Positions 16,768 through 24,767 of a stretch of DNA of 64,000 nucleotides are shown here, piece by piece. Location of the stretch: the NCBI GenBank assembly GCA_965261945.1, contig CBDHEF010000002.1, forward strand, positions 310,001 through 374,000, given 5' to 3'. The translations under genes and the position numbers were made by a program. Each line of letters starts with the position of its first letter. The stretch's first letter is position 1. The stretch is from VXOI01 sp965261945. GTDB lineage: Bacteria > Chloroflexota > Dehalococcoidia > Lucifugimonadales > UBA3495. The notes under the pieces are model-generated. The model did no database searches. It had not been told where the DNA came from and saw nothing but the letters and a program-made list of their open reading frames with translations.

Positions 16768-17184
16768 CTACCCCTGCCCGAAGCGGCGGCGGTGCTGGCG
16801 TAGGGCGCAGTCGTTCATGATTACCGGGATGCCGGCGGCTTCGGCCTTGGCCTTTGCTTCCTCGTTAATCACTCCGTCCTGCATCCAGATGTACCGCGCG
16901 CCCACTTCTATGGCCTCGTCCACCACCGGGGGCACCTGGTCTGAGCGGCGGAACACGTCCACCATGTCTATCGGCTCCGGCACCGACTTCAGGTTGGGGT
17001 AGCTTTTCTCTCCCAGAGCTTCTTCGATCACCGGGTTCACCGGGATGATGCGGTAGCCCTGGCTTTGCAGGTAGCTCGCCACCCGGTGGCTATCCCGCTC
17101 CGGGTTGTTGGAGAGACCCACCACCGCGATGGTCTTGCTGTTGCGCAGTTGCTCATCTACCAGGTCGATGTAGTCTCCGGCCAT
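16768..17184 (-). CDS. CoA-binding domain protein (YccU-like)
   Basis: A 138-residue single-domain protein of the CoA_binding_2 family (Rossmann-like, related to the CoA-binding part of succinyl-CoA synthetase). Motifs: IAVVGLSNNPERDSHRVASYLQSQGYRIIPVNP, VFRRSDQVPPVVDEAIEVGARYIWMQDGV and the C-terminal NDCALRQHRR. ATG 17184 is chosen because AAGGAG lies 6 nt upstream; the open frame continues further but out of family. Function of stand-alone members is unknown; they may sense or bind CoA or NAD. It follows trxB on the same strand after 74 bp. Confidence 0.88.
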   Translation of the reverse strand: MAGDYIDLVDEQLRNSKTIAVVGLSNNPERDSHRVASYLQSQGYRIIPVNPVIEEALGEKSYPNLKSVPEPIDMVDVFRRSDQVPPVVDEAIEVGARYIWMQDGVINEEAKAKAEAAGIPVIMNDCALRQHRRRFGQG

Positions 17185-17258
17185 GGCGTTCTCCTTGTTG
17201 GTTGCGCTGTCATTTTTTGAGGAACGGGGTACGTCCCCCACGCTAATTGGAAGGGGTT

Positions 17259-18188
17259 CTAGTCCCACGACCTTCCGCTGATGTACCGGTGGGCGGCGAT
17301 GGCCGCGGTAGCGCCGTCCCCCGCCGCAGACACGAGCTGCGACGACGAATGCTGCCGGATGTCGCCCACGGCGTACACCCCCGGCAGAGCAGTTTCCATC
17401 GAGATGTTGACCGGTATATGGCCGCCGCCGTCGGTTTCCAGCAGGCCATCGGCGACGCCGGAGTTGGGTGTCAGCCCTACGTAGACGAACAGCCCGGAAA
17501 GCTCCTGCGCCTCCTGCGCGCCGGTGACCAGGTTGTTGGTTCTGACGCCGGAAACGGTGTTTTCGCCGAGGACCTCGGCGACCACCGTGTTCCACACGAC
17601 CTCGATTTTGGGGTCGGCCAACACGCGATTGACCAGTTCCTGCTGCGCCCGGAGCTGGTCGCGGCGGTGGAAGAGCAGCACCCGGTCGGCATATTGGGAC
17701 AATACCAGAGCCTCGTCGGCGGCCGAGTCGCCGCCGCCCGCCACGCCGACGACCTCGCCGCTGTAGAGCGGGCCGTCGCAGGTGGCGCACTGCGACACGC
17801 CCCGGCCCATGAATTCCTCTTCCCCGGGGATGCCCAGCAACCGCAGAGTGGAACCGGCGGCGATGATGACCGCTTTGGCCTGAAACTCGCCCGCGTCGGC
17901 GCTCACCACGCGGTAATCGCCCCGCGGCGAGACGGCGGAAACCTCGCCCATGATGAACTCGACGCCGGCGTTCATCGCCTGTTCCTGGGTCATGGCCGCG
18001 AGGTCTGCGCCCATGATTCCTTCGGGGAAGCCGGGGAAGTTCTCGATTTTTTCGATGTTGATGATGGACGCGCCCCCCATCATGCGCTCCACGATGCCGG
18101 CGCGCAGCCCGTAGCGCGCCGCGTACAGTCCGGCGGTCATTCCCGCCAGCCCGCCGCCAACAACCAGAACGTCGTATTCAGTCGCCAT
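17259..18188 (-). CDS. trxB: Thioredoxin reductase-like flavoprotein
   Basis: NADPH- or NADH-dependent thioredoxin-disulfide reductase-like enzyme, 309 residues. FAD motif VVGGGLAGMTAG at 9-20, redox-active CATC at Cys134-Cys137 (SQCATCDGPLY), a pyridine-nucleotide motif GVAGGGDSAADEA, and the second FAD motif PGVYAVGDIRQHSSSQ near the end. It would reduce thioredoxin-type proteins and so could feed the window's selenoprotein redoxins, although those redoxin copies appear to be envelope lipoproteins. The gap upstream (18189-18414) holds a MITE-like element, so its promoter may have been altered by the insertion. Confidence 0.92.
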   Translation of the reverse strand: MATEYDVLVVGGGLAGMTAGLYAARYGLRAGIVERMMGGASIINIEKIENFPGFPEGIMGADLAAMTQEQAMNAGVEFIMGEVSAVSPRGDYRVVSADAGEFQAKAVIIAAGSTLRLLGIPGEEEFMGRGVSQCATCDGPLYSGEVVGVAGGGDSAADEALVLSQYADRVLLFHRRDQLRAQQELVNRVLADPKIEVVWNTVVAEVLGENTVSGVRTNNLVTGAQEAQELSGLFVYVGLTPNSGVADGLLETDGGGHIPVNISMETALPGVYAVGDIRQHSSSQLVSAAGDGATAAIAAHRYISGRSWD

Positions 18189-18280
18189 ATCATCCGCCCC
18201 AATTCCTGATAGCCCTTGCCGTCACCGGCAGAATTATACACCGGGCCGGATGCGCGTTCATGGGCAACCCGTCAAATCAG

Positions 18281-18413
18281 TAGGACGATTGCAAAGTCCA
18301 TTTCAACCCGCTCATGGTGAGCTTGTCGAACCATCGACTGCTTGAAGGAGCATCCTTCGACAAGCTCACCATGAGCAGAAGCTAAAGGACGCCACTACTT
18401 TGCAATCGTCCTG
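18281..18413. mobile_element. 133-bp MITE-like inverted-repeat element
   Basis: Terminal inverted repeats AGGACGATTGCAAAGT (18282-18297) and its complement (18397-18412) enclose a second, 21-bp inverted repeat (18310-18330 with 18356-18376; GCTCATGGTGAGCTTGTCGA and complement). The element is flanked by identical 10-bp sequences GTCAAATCAG at 18271-18280 and 18414-18423, which look like a target duplication. It encodes no protein. The right duplication contains the stop codon of the neighbouring hydrolase gene (18415-18417), so insertion preserved that stop. Confidence 0.85.
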
Positions 18414-18414
18414 G

Positions 18415-19322
18415 TCAAATCAGTTCCCGGCTTTCCAGAAATTCGAGGGTAAGGGCAACGCACTTTTCCGGGTCTTCCAATTGCATGAAATGGGTCGCTT
18501 CGGGCAGGAAATCATAGTTGAGTTCGACAAGGGCGCTGAGGTCCATGCGGGGCATGAACGAGAACCGCTCGGTGGGGTCGGCCCCGATGGCCTTCACCGG
18601 GCAGGAAATGCTCTTCAAGTCTACCCGCATCGCCCAGCCAAACAGGTACTCGTAGACCTGAGCTTCATACTCCCGCGGGCAGCAAAGCTCTAATTCCGGC
18701 CCGTCGGCGGCGGGACGGAGAGTCGTTTCGGCAAAGAGGTACAGTACGCCCGGAAGCACTTTCCGGTAAGAGGAAACTTGACTGATGAGGTTGGCTAAAT
18801 CTTCCCGGTTTTCGAACCGGTACTGCTTGCGCCGGGCGGTGGAGCTCATTCTCTCGCCCAATTCCACCCAGTCCTCCGCTTGCCGCCCGGAGGCTGGATT
18901 GGGGGGTCGAACAGTATGAGGGCTGAAAATCCTTTATGGCGCTCTTGATGGAGCAGGGCGGTCAATGCCGACAGTGAATGAAACACGCCGATTACCGGTT
19001 GCTCTCCGCACTCCCGTCCGATGGCCCGGAGGACGCTTTCACAGTCTTGAACGAAATTAGGCATAGTATGCGTCAGATTCCCCCCGAGGTCGCCTGCCGG
19101 GCTCCAGCCGTGGTTTCGGAAGTCGTAGAGGAAGAGGTCGAATCTTGCCGTCAACAGCGACCAATAGGGATAGTAAGTATCAGCGGACAGACCGCAGCCG
19201 TGGCTGAGGAGGATTCGAGGGCCTTGCGGGTTGCCGTGCCGCCGGACATACACCGGCGCGCCGTCGGCCATAGTAACTTCAAGAACTTCCTGAGCCTTGG
19301 GTAGCGCCCAAATACTGCTCAT
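18415..19322 (-). pseudogene. Alpha/beta hydrolase, frameshifted
   Basis: Alpha/beta-hydrolase fold protein split in two frames. The 5' part (18846-19322) starts MSSIWALPKAQ and shows ILLSHGCGLSADTYYPYW (oxyanion loop), LFLYDFRNHGWS, and GVFHSLSALTALL, where the Ser after His is the likely nucleophile. It ends after QPPGGKRRTG in a wrong frame. The 3' part (18415-18867) continues AEDWVELGERMSSTARRK and contains the cap, SCPVKAIGADPTE (acid) and PEATHFMQLEDPEKC (catalytic His). Loss of one base near 18878-18886 explains the break. A strong promoter with tandem operator-like repeats remains upstream. Either a young pseudogene or a sequence error; substrate unknown. Confidence 0.85.
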
Positions 19323-19436
19323 AGCTTCAGTTTTTCTCCCGGCTTTTGGAAAATCGTTTCAGGCCGCCGGAGCCATCCGCGGGAAGCCGCGGTTAACCGA
19401 CGGTCAAGTTGGATTTCTCAGAAGCAGCCGGAGAGA

Positions 19437-19464
19437 ATTGTATCAACGCGCAAAATTTCGTCAA
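19437..19464 (-). promoter_or_regulatory. Sigma-70 promoter for the alpha/beta hydrolase
   Basis: On the minus strand TTGACG (19464-19459), 16-bp spacer, TACAAT (19442-19437), about 115 bp before the ATG at 19322. Confidence 0.7.
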
Positions 19465-19469
19465 GATGG

Positions 19470-19505
19470 ATTGTAATTTTGCATTCTATTGTAAATTTGC
19501 ATTCT
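19470..19505. repeat. Two tandem 18-bp repeats upstream of the -35 box
   Basis: ATTGTAATTTTGCATTCT (19470-19487) and ATTGTAAATTTGCATTCT (19488-19505), one mismatch. They end 5 bp upstream of the -35 box at 19464 and are AT-rich in a GC-rich genome, so they are good candidates for a regulator-binding site. Confidence 0.75.
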
Positions 19506-19548
19506 GAGGAAATGCCTGTCGGCAAACAACGTTGCCAGCGCCGAATCA

Positions 19549-19609
19549 CCCTCACCCCCGGCGGTGTCGAGCAACTCGACACCGCCGGCCCTCTCCGCGA
19601 AGAGAGGAA
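19549..19609. repeat. REP-like element with a nested perfect palindrome
   Basis: CGGCGGTGTCGAG (19559-19571), CAA, CTCGACACCGCCG (19575-19587): a perfect 13-bp stem. It is flanked on the left by CCCTCACCC and on the right by CCCTCTCCGCGAAGAGAGG, which together read as one REP-like element interrupted by the palindrome. Located just 3' of the PPC-domain gene. Confidence 0.75.
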
Positions 19610-19625
19610 CAAATGTCAACCGGGC

Positions 19626-21365
19626 CTAGTCGGTCACAATCAGACGGTAGGTGCCAGTCCGTCCGTTGTGTCCGGTTATCTCCACGTAGTGCGTGCCGGA
19701 AGCGAAGGGCGTCCAGCCAAACACCGCCGAGCCGCGGTTGGAGCCGCCGTCATCGTTCTCTGCGATAACGTCTCCGTCCGAGTCGTACAACCTCAGGTAG
19801 GTGTCCGTCAGTGTGCCGGCGTCGGTTTCGATGTCATACTCTACTCCGCGCTCCGCGTGGAAAGAGAACACGTTTTCGCGGTTGCTAAACTCTATCTCGC
19901 CGTCAACCACCTCGCCCACCTGGATTGGCGCGGCTCGAGCCAGGAAAGCCTCGCGCTCCATCGCCAAGTCGGTGACCAGCAGTCTGTAGGTGCCTTCGTC
20001 GTTTCCGCTGTATGCGGTTATCTCCACGTAGTACATACCGGAAGCGAAAGGACTCCACTCGTATAACGCGGCCGCGCTGCTGGAGCCGCCGTCGTCATTC
20101 TGTGCGATAACCTCCCCGTCCCAGTCGTACAACCTCAGGTAGGTGTCCGACAGCGAGCCGGCGTCGGTCTCGATGTTGTACTCTACTCCACGCTCCGCGT
20201 AGAAGGAAAAATATTCTTCGCGGTTGCCAAACCTGATTTCGCCTTCCGCCACCTGGCCGACCTGGACTGTCACGGCCTGCGCCATGCTGTTGCCGCCGCC
20301 GCGCACCACATCGGCAGGCGGGGCCGCTGCGGCCCGGGTGTCCGTTGCCCGGGTGTCAGTTGGAGGAAGAGCGGTGGGTTCGGGCCTTGCCGTTCTATCC
20401 TCGGAGGATTCCGTATCGGGGACATAGAGTTCGGACTTAATGCGGACCATGTCGCCGGAGCTCTCCACCTCGTCCACATTCCCTTCGGAACCGGGCCAGA
20501 AAGGAATAGCCTCAACGTAGTCGGCTGCATCGTTGAAATCTTCGGCGGCCGACTCCGCCGCCCGCTCGGTGGAGAATAGAAGCACGAAGTCGGTCTTTAA
20601 TGACTCCTCATCGTTGGCGCCAACGGCGACTGCCCAAGCCTGGCAGCGGGACACTCTGGAGCCGCAATTCGAGCCGGAGGTGGAATGCGCATCAACTCTC
20701 CAGCCGTCGGCTACCGCGTCCAGGATTCGCTTCAGCTCCAAATCATCATCCGCGTCATCCAGCAGCCCGCTTTCGCGCTCGATGCGTTTAATAACCTCTT
20801 CCAGTCCGCTATTGGACTCTGACGCGAGAAGATAACCGGCTTCTTCCAGCAACCCAACAGCGCGATAACCACTCCAATTGCCCCGCACCCAGGTCTCATA
20901 GCCGCGGTGGGCATCTTCATCGAACCCGTAATCGGACTCGAGAGCGCTCCGTATGTCGTCGAAATTGAAATTGCCGTCGGCGAGCACATATACGCCGTCC
21001 GGGGCGGTGGCGTAGATCACGGAGTCGAGGTTTTCCACGGGAATTCCGATGGCCTCGAACCGCTCCGCGCTGGATTCCGCCGCGTCCTTCACCGCTTGAG
21101 GCGCATTCCCGGAAATTATCGGCTGGTATTTCCAGATTTGGAGCGACCGGGTGTCATCGGGAACGGCGCCCAACAATTCACCGGGAGCCGACAAACCGCC
21201 TCCCCTGAGGAGAAATACAACCAGGACAATTGCCACCACCGCCACGACGGCTGCCGCGCCGCCGCCGCCGATCATCATCAATCTGTTCCGGTTTGATCCG
21301 GCCCCCCCTGACGGCGGGGGAGCAACAGTTTCTTCACTGCTTGCCACAGTTTCTTCGCTTGCCAT
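19626..21365 (-). CDS. Membrane-anchored protein with two PPC domains
   Basis: A 579-residue protein from ATG 21365 (MASEETVASSEET); the open frame extends further upstream but the extension looks non-coding. A Ser/Pro-rich head is followed by one transmembrane helix (about residues 29-53, rich in Ala, Val, Ile). A middle domain of about 250 residues begins PGELLGAVPDDTRSLQIWKY and resembles no family I can name. A Thr/Pro/Ala linker leads to two tandem bacterial pre-peptidase C-terminal (PPC) domains of about 100 residues with the repeated core YLRLYDxDGxVIAxNDDGG and FASGxxYVEIT. PPC domains occur on secreted proteins; the topology would put them outside the cell. The stop is at 19626 next to a palindrome. 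Confidence 0.82.
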   Translation of the reverse strand: MASEETVASSEETVAPPPSGGAGSNRNRLMMIGGGGAAAVVAVVAIVLVVFLLRGGGLSAPGELLGAVPDDTRSLQIWKYQPIISGNAPQAVKDAAESSAERFEAIGIPVENLDSVIYATAPDGVYVLADGNFNFDDIRSALESDYGFDEDAHRGYETWVRGNWSGYRAVGLLEEAGYLLASESNSGLEEVIKRIERESGLLDDADDDLELKRILDAVADGWRVDAHSTSGSNCGSRVSRCQAWAVAVGANDEESLKTDFVLLFSTERAAESAAEDFNDAADYVEAIPFWPGSEGNVDEVESSGDMVRIKSELYVPDTESSEDRTARPEPTALPPTDTRATDTRAAAAPPADVVRGGGNSMAQAVTVQVGQVAEGEIRFGNREEYFSFYAERGVEYNIETDAGSLSDTYLRLYDWDGEVIAQNDDGGSSSAAALYEWSPFASGMYYVEITAYSGNDEGTYRLLVTDLAMEREAFLARAAPIQVGEVVDGEIEFSNRENVFSFHAERGVEYDIETDAGTLTDTYLRLYDSDGDVIAENDDGGSNRGSAVFGWTPFASGTHYVEITGHNGRTGTYRLIVTD

Positions 21366-21618
21366 CAGATTAACACCTCTTGGGAAAAGATCCGCCCGGC
21401 AACGCTTTCCGCTCAAGCCATAGGCCACCGGCAACGCCATCCTCGCCAGAATGGAGCGGGTCCAGTTGCCGGACACAAGTTGGTCAAGGCTAATGAGAGG
21501 GCGTCGGGGCCTTTCAGTTGTTCCCTCCCCCCTCTCAATCGTTAATGGGCATCAAGCGTTTGAGGGGGGGGAGGGTTCACTCCCGCGTCGGCAATCGGAC
21601 GGGGCGCCCTGCGTCAGG

Positions 21619-22611
21619 CTAGGGGCGGCACAGACGCCCGAGGAGCGGGGTGCCGGTGAAACTGCCCTGTTGCCGGGCCACTTGGCAGGGCGTTTGGCCG
21701 TTGTTGTTCGTGGCCTTGGAGTTTGCCCCCTGTTCCAGCAGCAACTCAACCACCGCTGTGTTGGGATTGTACTGGACAGCCTGGTGCAGGGCCGTCGCTC
21801 TGTGGCTGTCATAAGCCATGGCGTCCGCGCCCCATTCCAGCAGCAACTCAACCATCGCTGTGTCGGGATTATGCGCCGCGGCAAAGTGCAGGGGCCTCCA
21901 GTTGTAGGCAATGTTGTACGACGGGGCCGTGGCCTCGACGTTGGCGCCCCATTCCAGCAACTGCTCCACCGACTCCGGCTCGGCATTCCACGCCGCCCAG
22001 TGCAGGGGCGTCCGGCCGTGGTAGTCTTGGGCCTCGACGTTCGCGCCCCATTCCAGCAGCAGCTCAGCCACTTCCAGATTGGAATTAAAGGCCGCCGCCA
22101 GATGCAGAGGCGTCAGGCTCGGTGCCTCAATTGCCAGCTTGGAGTTCCTCATCGAAGCCTGAGCTTCTATGGCCGCCCCTTGGTCAAGCAGCTTCTCGAC
22201 ATCCTCGGTTCCGCCGCTGTAGGCTGCCCGGTGCAGAGGCTCCGACTGGGTAAGCACCCACCCTTCGGGGACGGGGGTAGCAGTCGGGGCCCTTGTAGGG
22301 GTCGGGGCCTTGGTAGGGGCCGGGCTTTGAACACGAGTGGGCGTCGCCCTGCGGGAGCTTGCTGTGGGCACCGGCGTGGATTCCCGCAACCGCTGGGTTG
22401 ACGAGGTTCGGGACTCGCGGGTCGGCGCCGGCTCATCGGCGCCCCTGGCGGTGGCCCGGGGCGTGTTGGTGGGGTCGCGAGACCCGCGCTCTCGCGTCGG
22501 CTCATCGGCGGAGCCGCAGGCCAAGAGCGCTGTCAGGCCCGCGCCAATCAAGACAAAGGCGAAAGCCCACCGGAAAAGCCGCGGGTTAAGCATTATTCTA
22601 CGGTTACTCAC
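21619..22611 (-). CDS. Ankyrin-repeat lipoprotein
   Basis: A 330-residue lipoprotein (lipobox LTALLAC at about Cys32) with a Thr/Pro/Arg-rich linker to residue 115, then about six ankyrin repeats: SEPLHRAAYSGGTEDVEKLL, LTPLHLAAAFNSNLEVAELL, RTPLHWAAWNAEPESVEQLL, WRPLHFAAAHNPDTAMVELL, ATALHQAVQYNPNTAVVELL and a final TPCQVARQQG. Each unit carries an ELLLEWGANVEA-type ending. Ankyrin repeats mediate protein binding; lipidation places it on the outside of the membrane. Its neighbour, the PPC protein, also has a surface architecture and lies 253 bp downstream on the same strand. No enzyme domain is present. Confidence 0.9.
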   Translation of the reverse strand: MSNRRIMLNPRLFRWAFAFVLIGAGLTALLACGSADEPTRERGSRDPTNTPRATARGADEPAPTRESRTSSTQRLRESTPVPTASSRRATPTRVQSPAPTKAPTPTRAPTATPVPEGWVLTQSEPLHRAAYSGGTEDVEKLLDQGAAIEAQASMRNSKLAIEAPSLTPLHLAAAFNSNLEVAELLLEWGANVEAQDYHGRTPLHWAAWNAEPESVEQLLEWGANVEATAPSYNIAYNWRPLHFAAAHNPDTAMVELLLEWGADAMAYDSHRATALHQAVQYNPNTAVVELLLEQGANSKATNNNGQTPCQVARQQGSFTGTPLLGRLCRP

Positions 22612-22996
22612 AGCATCCTCACTGAGTTAATTTTCTGACAGGAGTTACGCAGTTGGAGAGTTCACCCCCACCCTAACCCTCTCCCTTTCCTCGCAACTGT
22701 CCAACACATCATGCCCTGAAACCAGCCAACAGACAACCCGAATACGGCTAGGATTTCGTGATTCGGGGCCTCAAAATCCTAGATCATGGTTTTCGCCTTC
22801 TCACATCGTCCCCCTGTTCCCTGTCATTCCTCCCCCATGCGCGTTCTGCCTTTTGGCATTCCGGCCCATGTCCTTCTGAGCGAAGCGAACAATCCCGGCT
22901 CCGGGCGCGAGACCCTGAGCGGAGCGAAGGGCGACAATTCGCGGCAGGGTGAAAACCCGCCGGGCCTTGCAAAAGCGCTGGCGCGACCTGGGCCAT

Positions 22997-23128
22997 TCCC
23001 TTCTCTCTCCCTTGAGGTAGTGGGTTGGGGTGAGGGTGAAATACTGCATGAGAGCGCTTTGCGTCCGGGGAGAAGACGCCCCACCCCCGCCTTCGCGGGC
23101 TCTAGCCCTCCCCCGGAGGGAGAGGGAA
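22997..23128. repeat. Two REP-like elements in opposite orientation
   Basis: CCCTTCTCTCTCCCTTGAGG then TGGGTTGGGGTGAGGG (22997-23036), and CACCCCCGCCTTCGCGGGC then CCCTCCCCCGGAGGGAGAGGG (23081-23127). The two copies face each other, a BIME-like arrangement. Confidence 0.65.
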
Positions 23129-23150
23129 TAGAAGACGCGCCGGTCTTCGT

Positions 23151-23179
23151 TTGACACTGTTATGGGCCAATCGTAGACT
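23151..23179 (+). promoter_or_regulatory. Probable glyA promoter
   Basis: TTGACA (23151-23156), 17-bp spacer, TAGACT (23174-23179), 46 bp before the glyA start. Confidence 0.65.
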
Positions 23180-23225
23180 GAAATTAAAGAGTGTCAGTCA
23201 CCATCATTCATAAGGGAGTTGTCCC

Positions 23226-24470
23226 ATGACTTCATTATCCGAACTGGACCCGCAGGTTGCCGCAGCCTTGGCAGGGGAAGACCGGAGGCAGCGCGAGTCC
23301 ATCGTCCTCATCGCATCGGAGAATTACGCCAGCAAGGCAGTGCTGGCTTCCGGATCCAGCGTTATCAGCAACAAGTACGCCGAGGGCTACCCAGGGCGGC
23401 GCTACTACGGGGGCTGCGAATACGCAGATGTGGTCGAAAGCCTGGCCATTGACCGGGCCAAAGAGCTGTTCGGCGCGGAACACGCCAACGTGCAGCCCCA
23501 CAGCGGGGCCCAAGCCAACATGGCGGTCTACTTCGCGCTGCTGGAGCCGGGCGACACGGTGATGGGGATGCAGCTCGACCACGGCGGCCATCTGACCCAC
23601 GGCGCGAAGGTCAACTTTTCCGGCAAGCTCTACAACTTCGTTTCGTATGGTGTTGACCGGGAAACGGAGACCATAGACTTCGACGCCGTGGAGCGGCTGG
23701 CCCAGGAACACCGGCCCAAAATCATCGTCGCCGGATACAGCGCCTATCCCCGCATCATCGACTTCCCCCGCTTCCGGGCCATCGCCGACGGCGTGGGGGC
23801 GCGGTTGATGGTGGATATGGCCCACATCTCCGGCCTGATTGCGGGCGGGGCGCATCCCTCGCCGCTGCCCCACGCACAGATAGTGACCTCCACGACGCAG
23901 AAGAGCCTGCGCGGCCCCCGCGGCGGGTTCATCCTATGCACCGAAGAACTGACCAAGGACATCGACTTCGCCGTGTTTCCGGTAATGCAGGGCGGGCCGA
24001 TGATGCACACCATCGCGGGCAAGGCGGTGTGCTTCGGGGAAGCGCTCAAGCCGGACTTCGCCCGCTACGCCCGGCAGGTGGTGGACAACTGCCAGGTGAT
24101 GGCCGCCGAGCTTTCCGAGGCGGGTATGCGGCTGGTGTCGGGCGGCAGCGACAATCATCTCATTCTGGTGGACGTCACCCCGCTGGGCATCACGGGTCGC
24201 CAAGCGGAGCAGGCCCTCGAGTCCGTGGGCATCATCGCCAACAAGAACGCCATCCCCTTCGACCCCCGCCCGCCCCGCGTGACCAGCGGCCTGCGGCTAG
24301 GCACCCCGGCCATCACCAGCCGCGGCATGGGCGCAGACGAAACCGCGAAGGTGGCCTCGATGGTGGCGAGGGTGTTGACCAACATTGAGGACGATGGGGT
24401 ACGCGCGCAGGCGGCGGCAGAGGTGCGGGAGCTCACCGCCGGGTTCCCGGCGCCGGGGATTGACGACTGA
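23226..24470 (+). CDS. glyA: Serine hydroxymethyltransferase
   Basis: PLP enzyme converting serine and tetrahydrofolate to glycine and methylene-THF; 414 residues, the usual length. Motifs: ESIVLIASENYAS, YAEGYPGRRYYGGCEYADVVE, NVQPHSGAQANMAVY, VDMAHISGLIAGG, and STTQKSLRGPRGG with the PLP lysine at about 226. In most homologues the residue before this lysine is His; here it is Gln. A Shine-Dalgarno (AAGGGAG) precedes ATG 23226. It supplies one-carbon units, fitting with folE and hom/thrC further along, though these are separate units. Confidence 0.97.
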   Translation: MTSLSELDPQVAAALAGEDRRQRESIVLIASENYASKAVLASGSSVISNKYAEGYPGRRYYGGCEYADVVESLAIDRAKELFGAEHANVQPHSGAQANMAVYFALLEPGDTVMGMQLDHGGHLTHGAKVNFSGKLYNFVSYGVDRETETIDFDAVERLAQEHRPKIIVAGYSAYPRIIDFPRFRAIADGVGARLMVDMAHISGLIAGGAHPSPLPHAQIVTSTTQKSLRGPRGGFILCTEELTKDIDFAVFPVMQGGPMMHTIAGKAVCFGEALKPDFARYARQVVDNCQVMAAELSEAGMRLVSGGSDNHLILVDVTPLGITGRQAEQALESVGIIANKNAIPFDPRPPRVTSGLRLGTPAITSRGMGADETAKVASMVARVLTNIEDDGVRAQAAAEVRELTAGFPAPGIDD

Positions 24471-24767
24471 GGCATATCTCTCCACTTTGGGTATTTGGGC
24501 GCCGGCGCCAGCAGCGCGAGTGGGCCATGATCGCTTTGGAAGAATACGATCAACGAAACCTATGACTGGTACATCTCTTGTTTTGGCGGTTTTGGCATGG
24601 TCCTGAATTGGATCAGGACAACCCGTTTTCCTGTTGCGGCAGAGGGAACGCCCCTGGACCGAGAACCAATTAGTTCTTGCCATGCAGGGCAAGCGCTAAT
24701 CCCTGTTGAGCTAATACCCGCCTGGTGCTATAATTTCCGCCAGCATTTCAGTCAAGAAGGGGAACCT
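24471..24767. other. Intergenic region upstream of rpsF
   Basis: 297 bp with no convincing gene. It carries the rpsF-ssb-rpsR promoter at 24706-24734. Confidence 0.6.
24706..24734 (+). promoter_or_regulatory. Promoter of rpsF-ssb-rpsR
   Basis: TTGAGC (24706-24711), 17-bp spacer, perfect TATAAT (24729-24734), 33 bp before the rpsF TTG start. Confidence 0.82.

Larger units (their letters stand above)
19323..19625. other. Intergenic region between PPC protein and hydrolase
   Basis: 303 bp with no gene. It holds the hydrolase promoter, two tandem 18-bp repeats, and a REP-like element interrupted by a perfect palindrome at 19559-19587. Confidence 0.6.
22612..23225. other. Intergenic region with a cluster of REP-like elements
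   Basis: 614 bp between the divergent ankyrin gene and glyA. It carries three REP-like sequences, at about 22663-22690 (half element), 22997-23040 and 23079-23128, plus GAGCGAAGCGAA and GAGCGGAGCGAAGG motifs near 22878-22930. The glyA promoter is at its right end. The short open frames here look like shadows of repeats; I see no gene. Confidence 0.65.

Noticed and set aside
22758..23157. Small ORFs in the intergenic region before glyA
   Set aside because: Low-complexity products made of repeat sequence; all frames are open by chance in REP-rich DNA.
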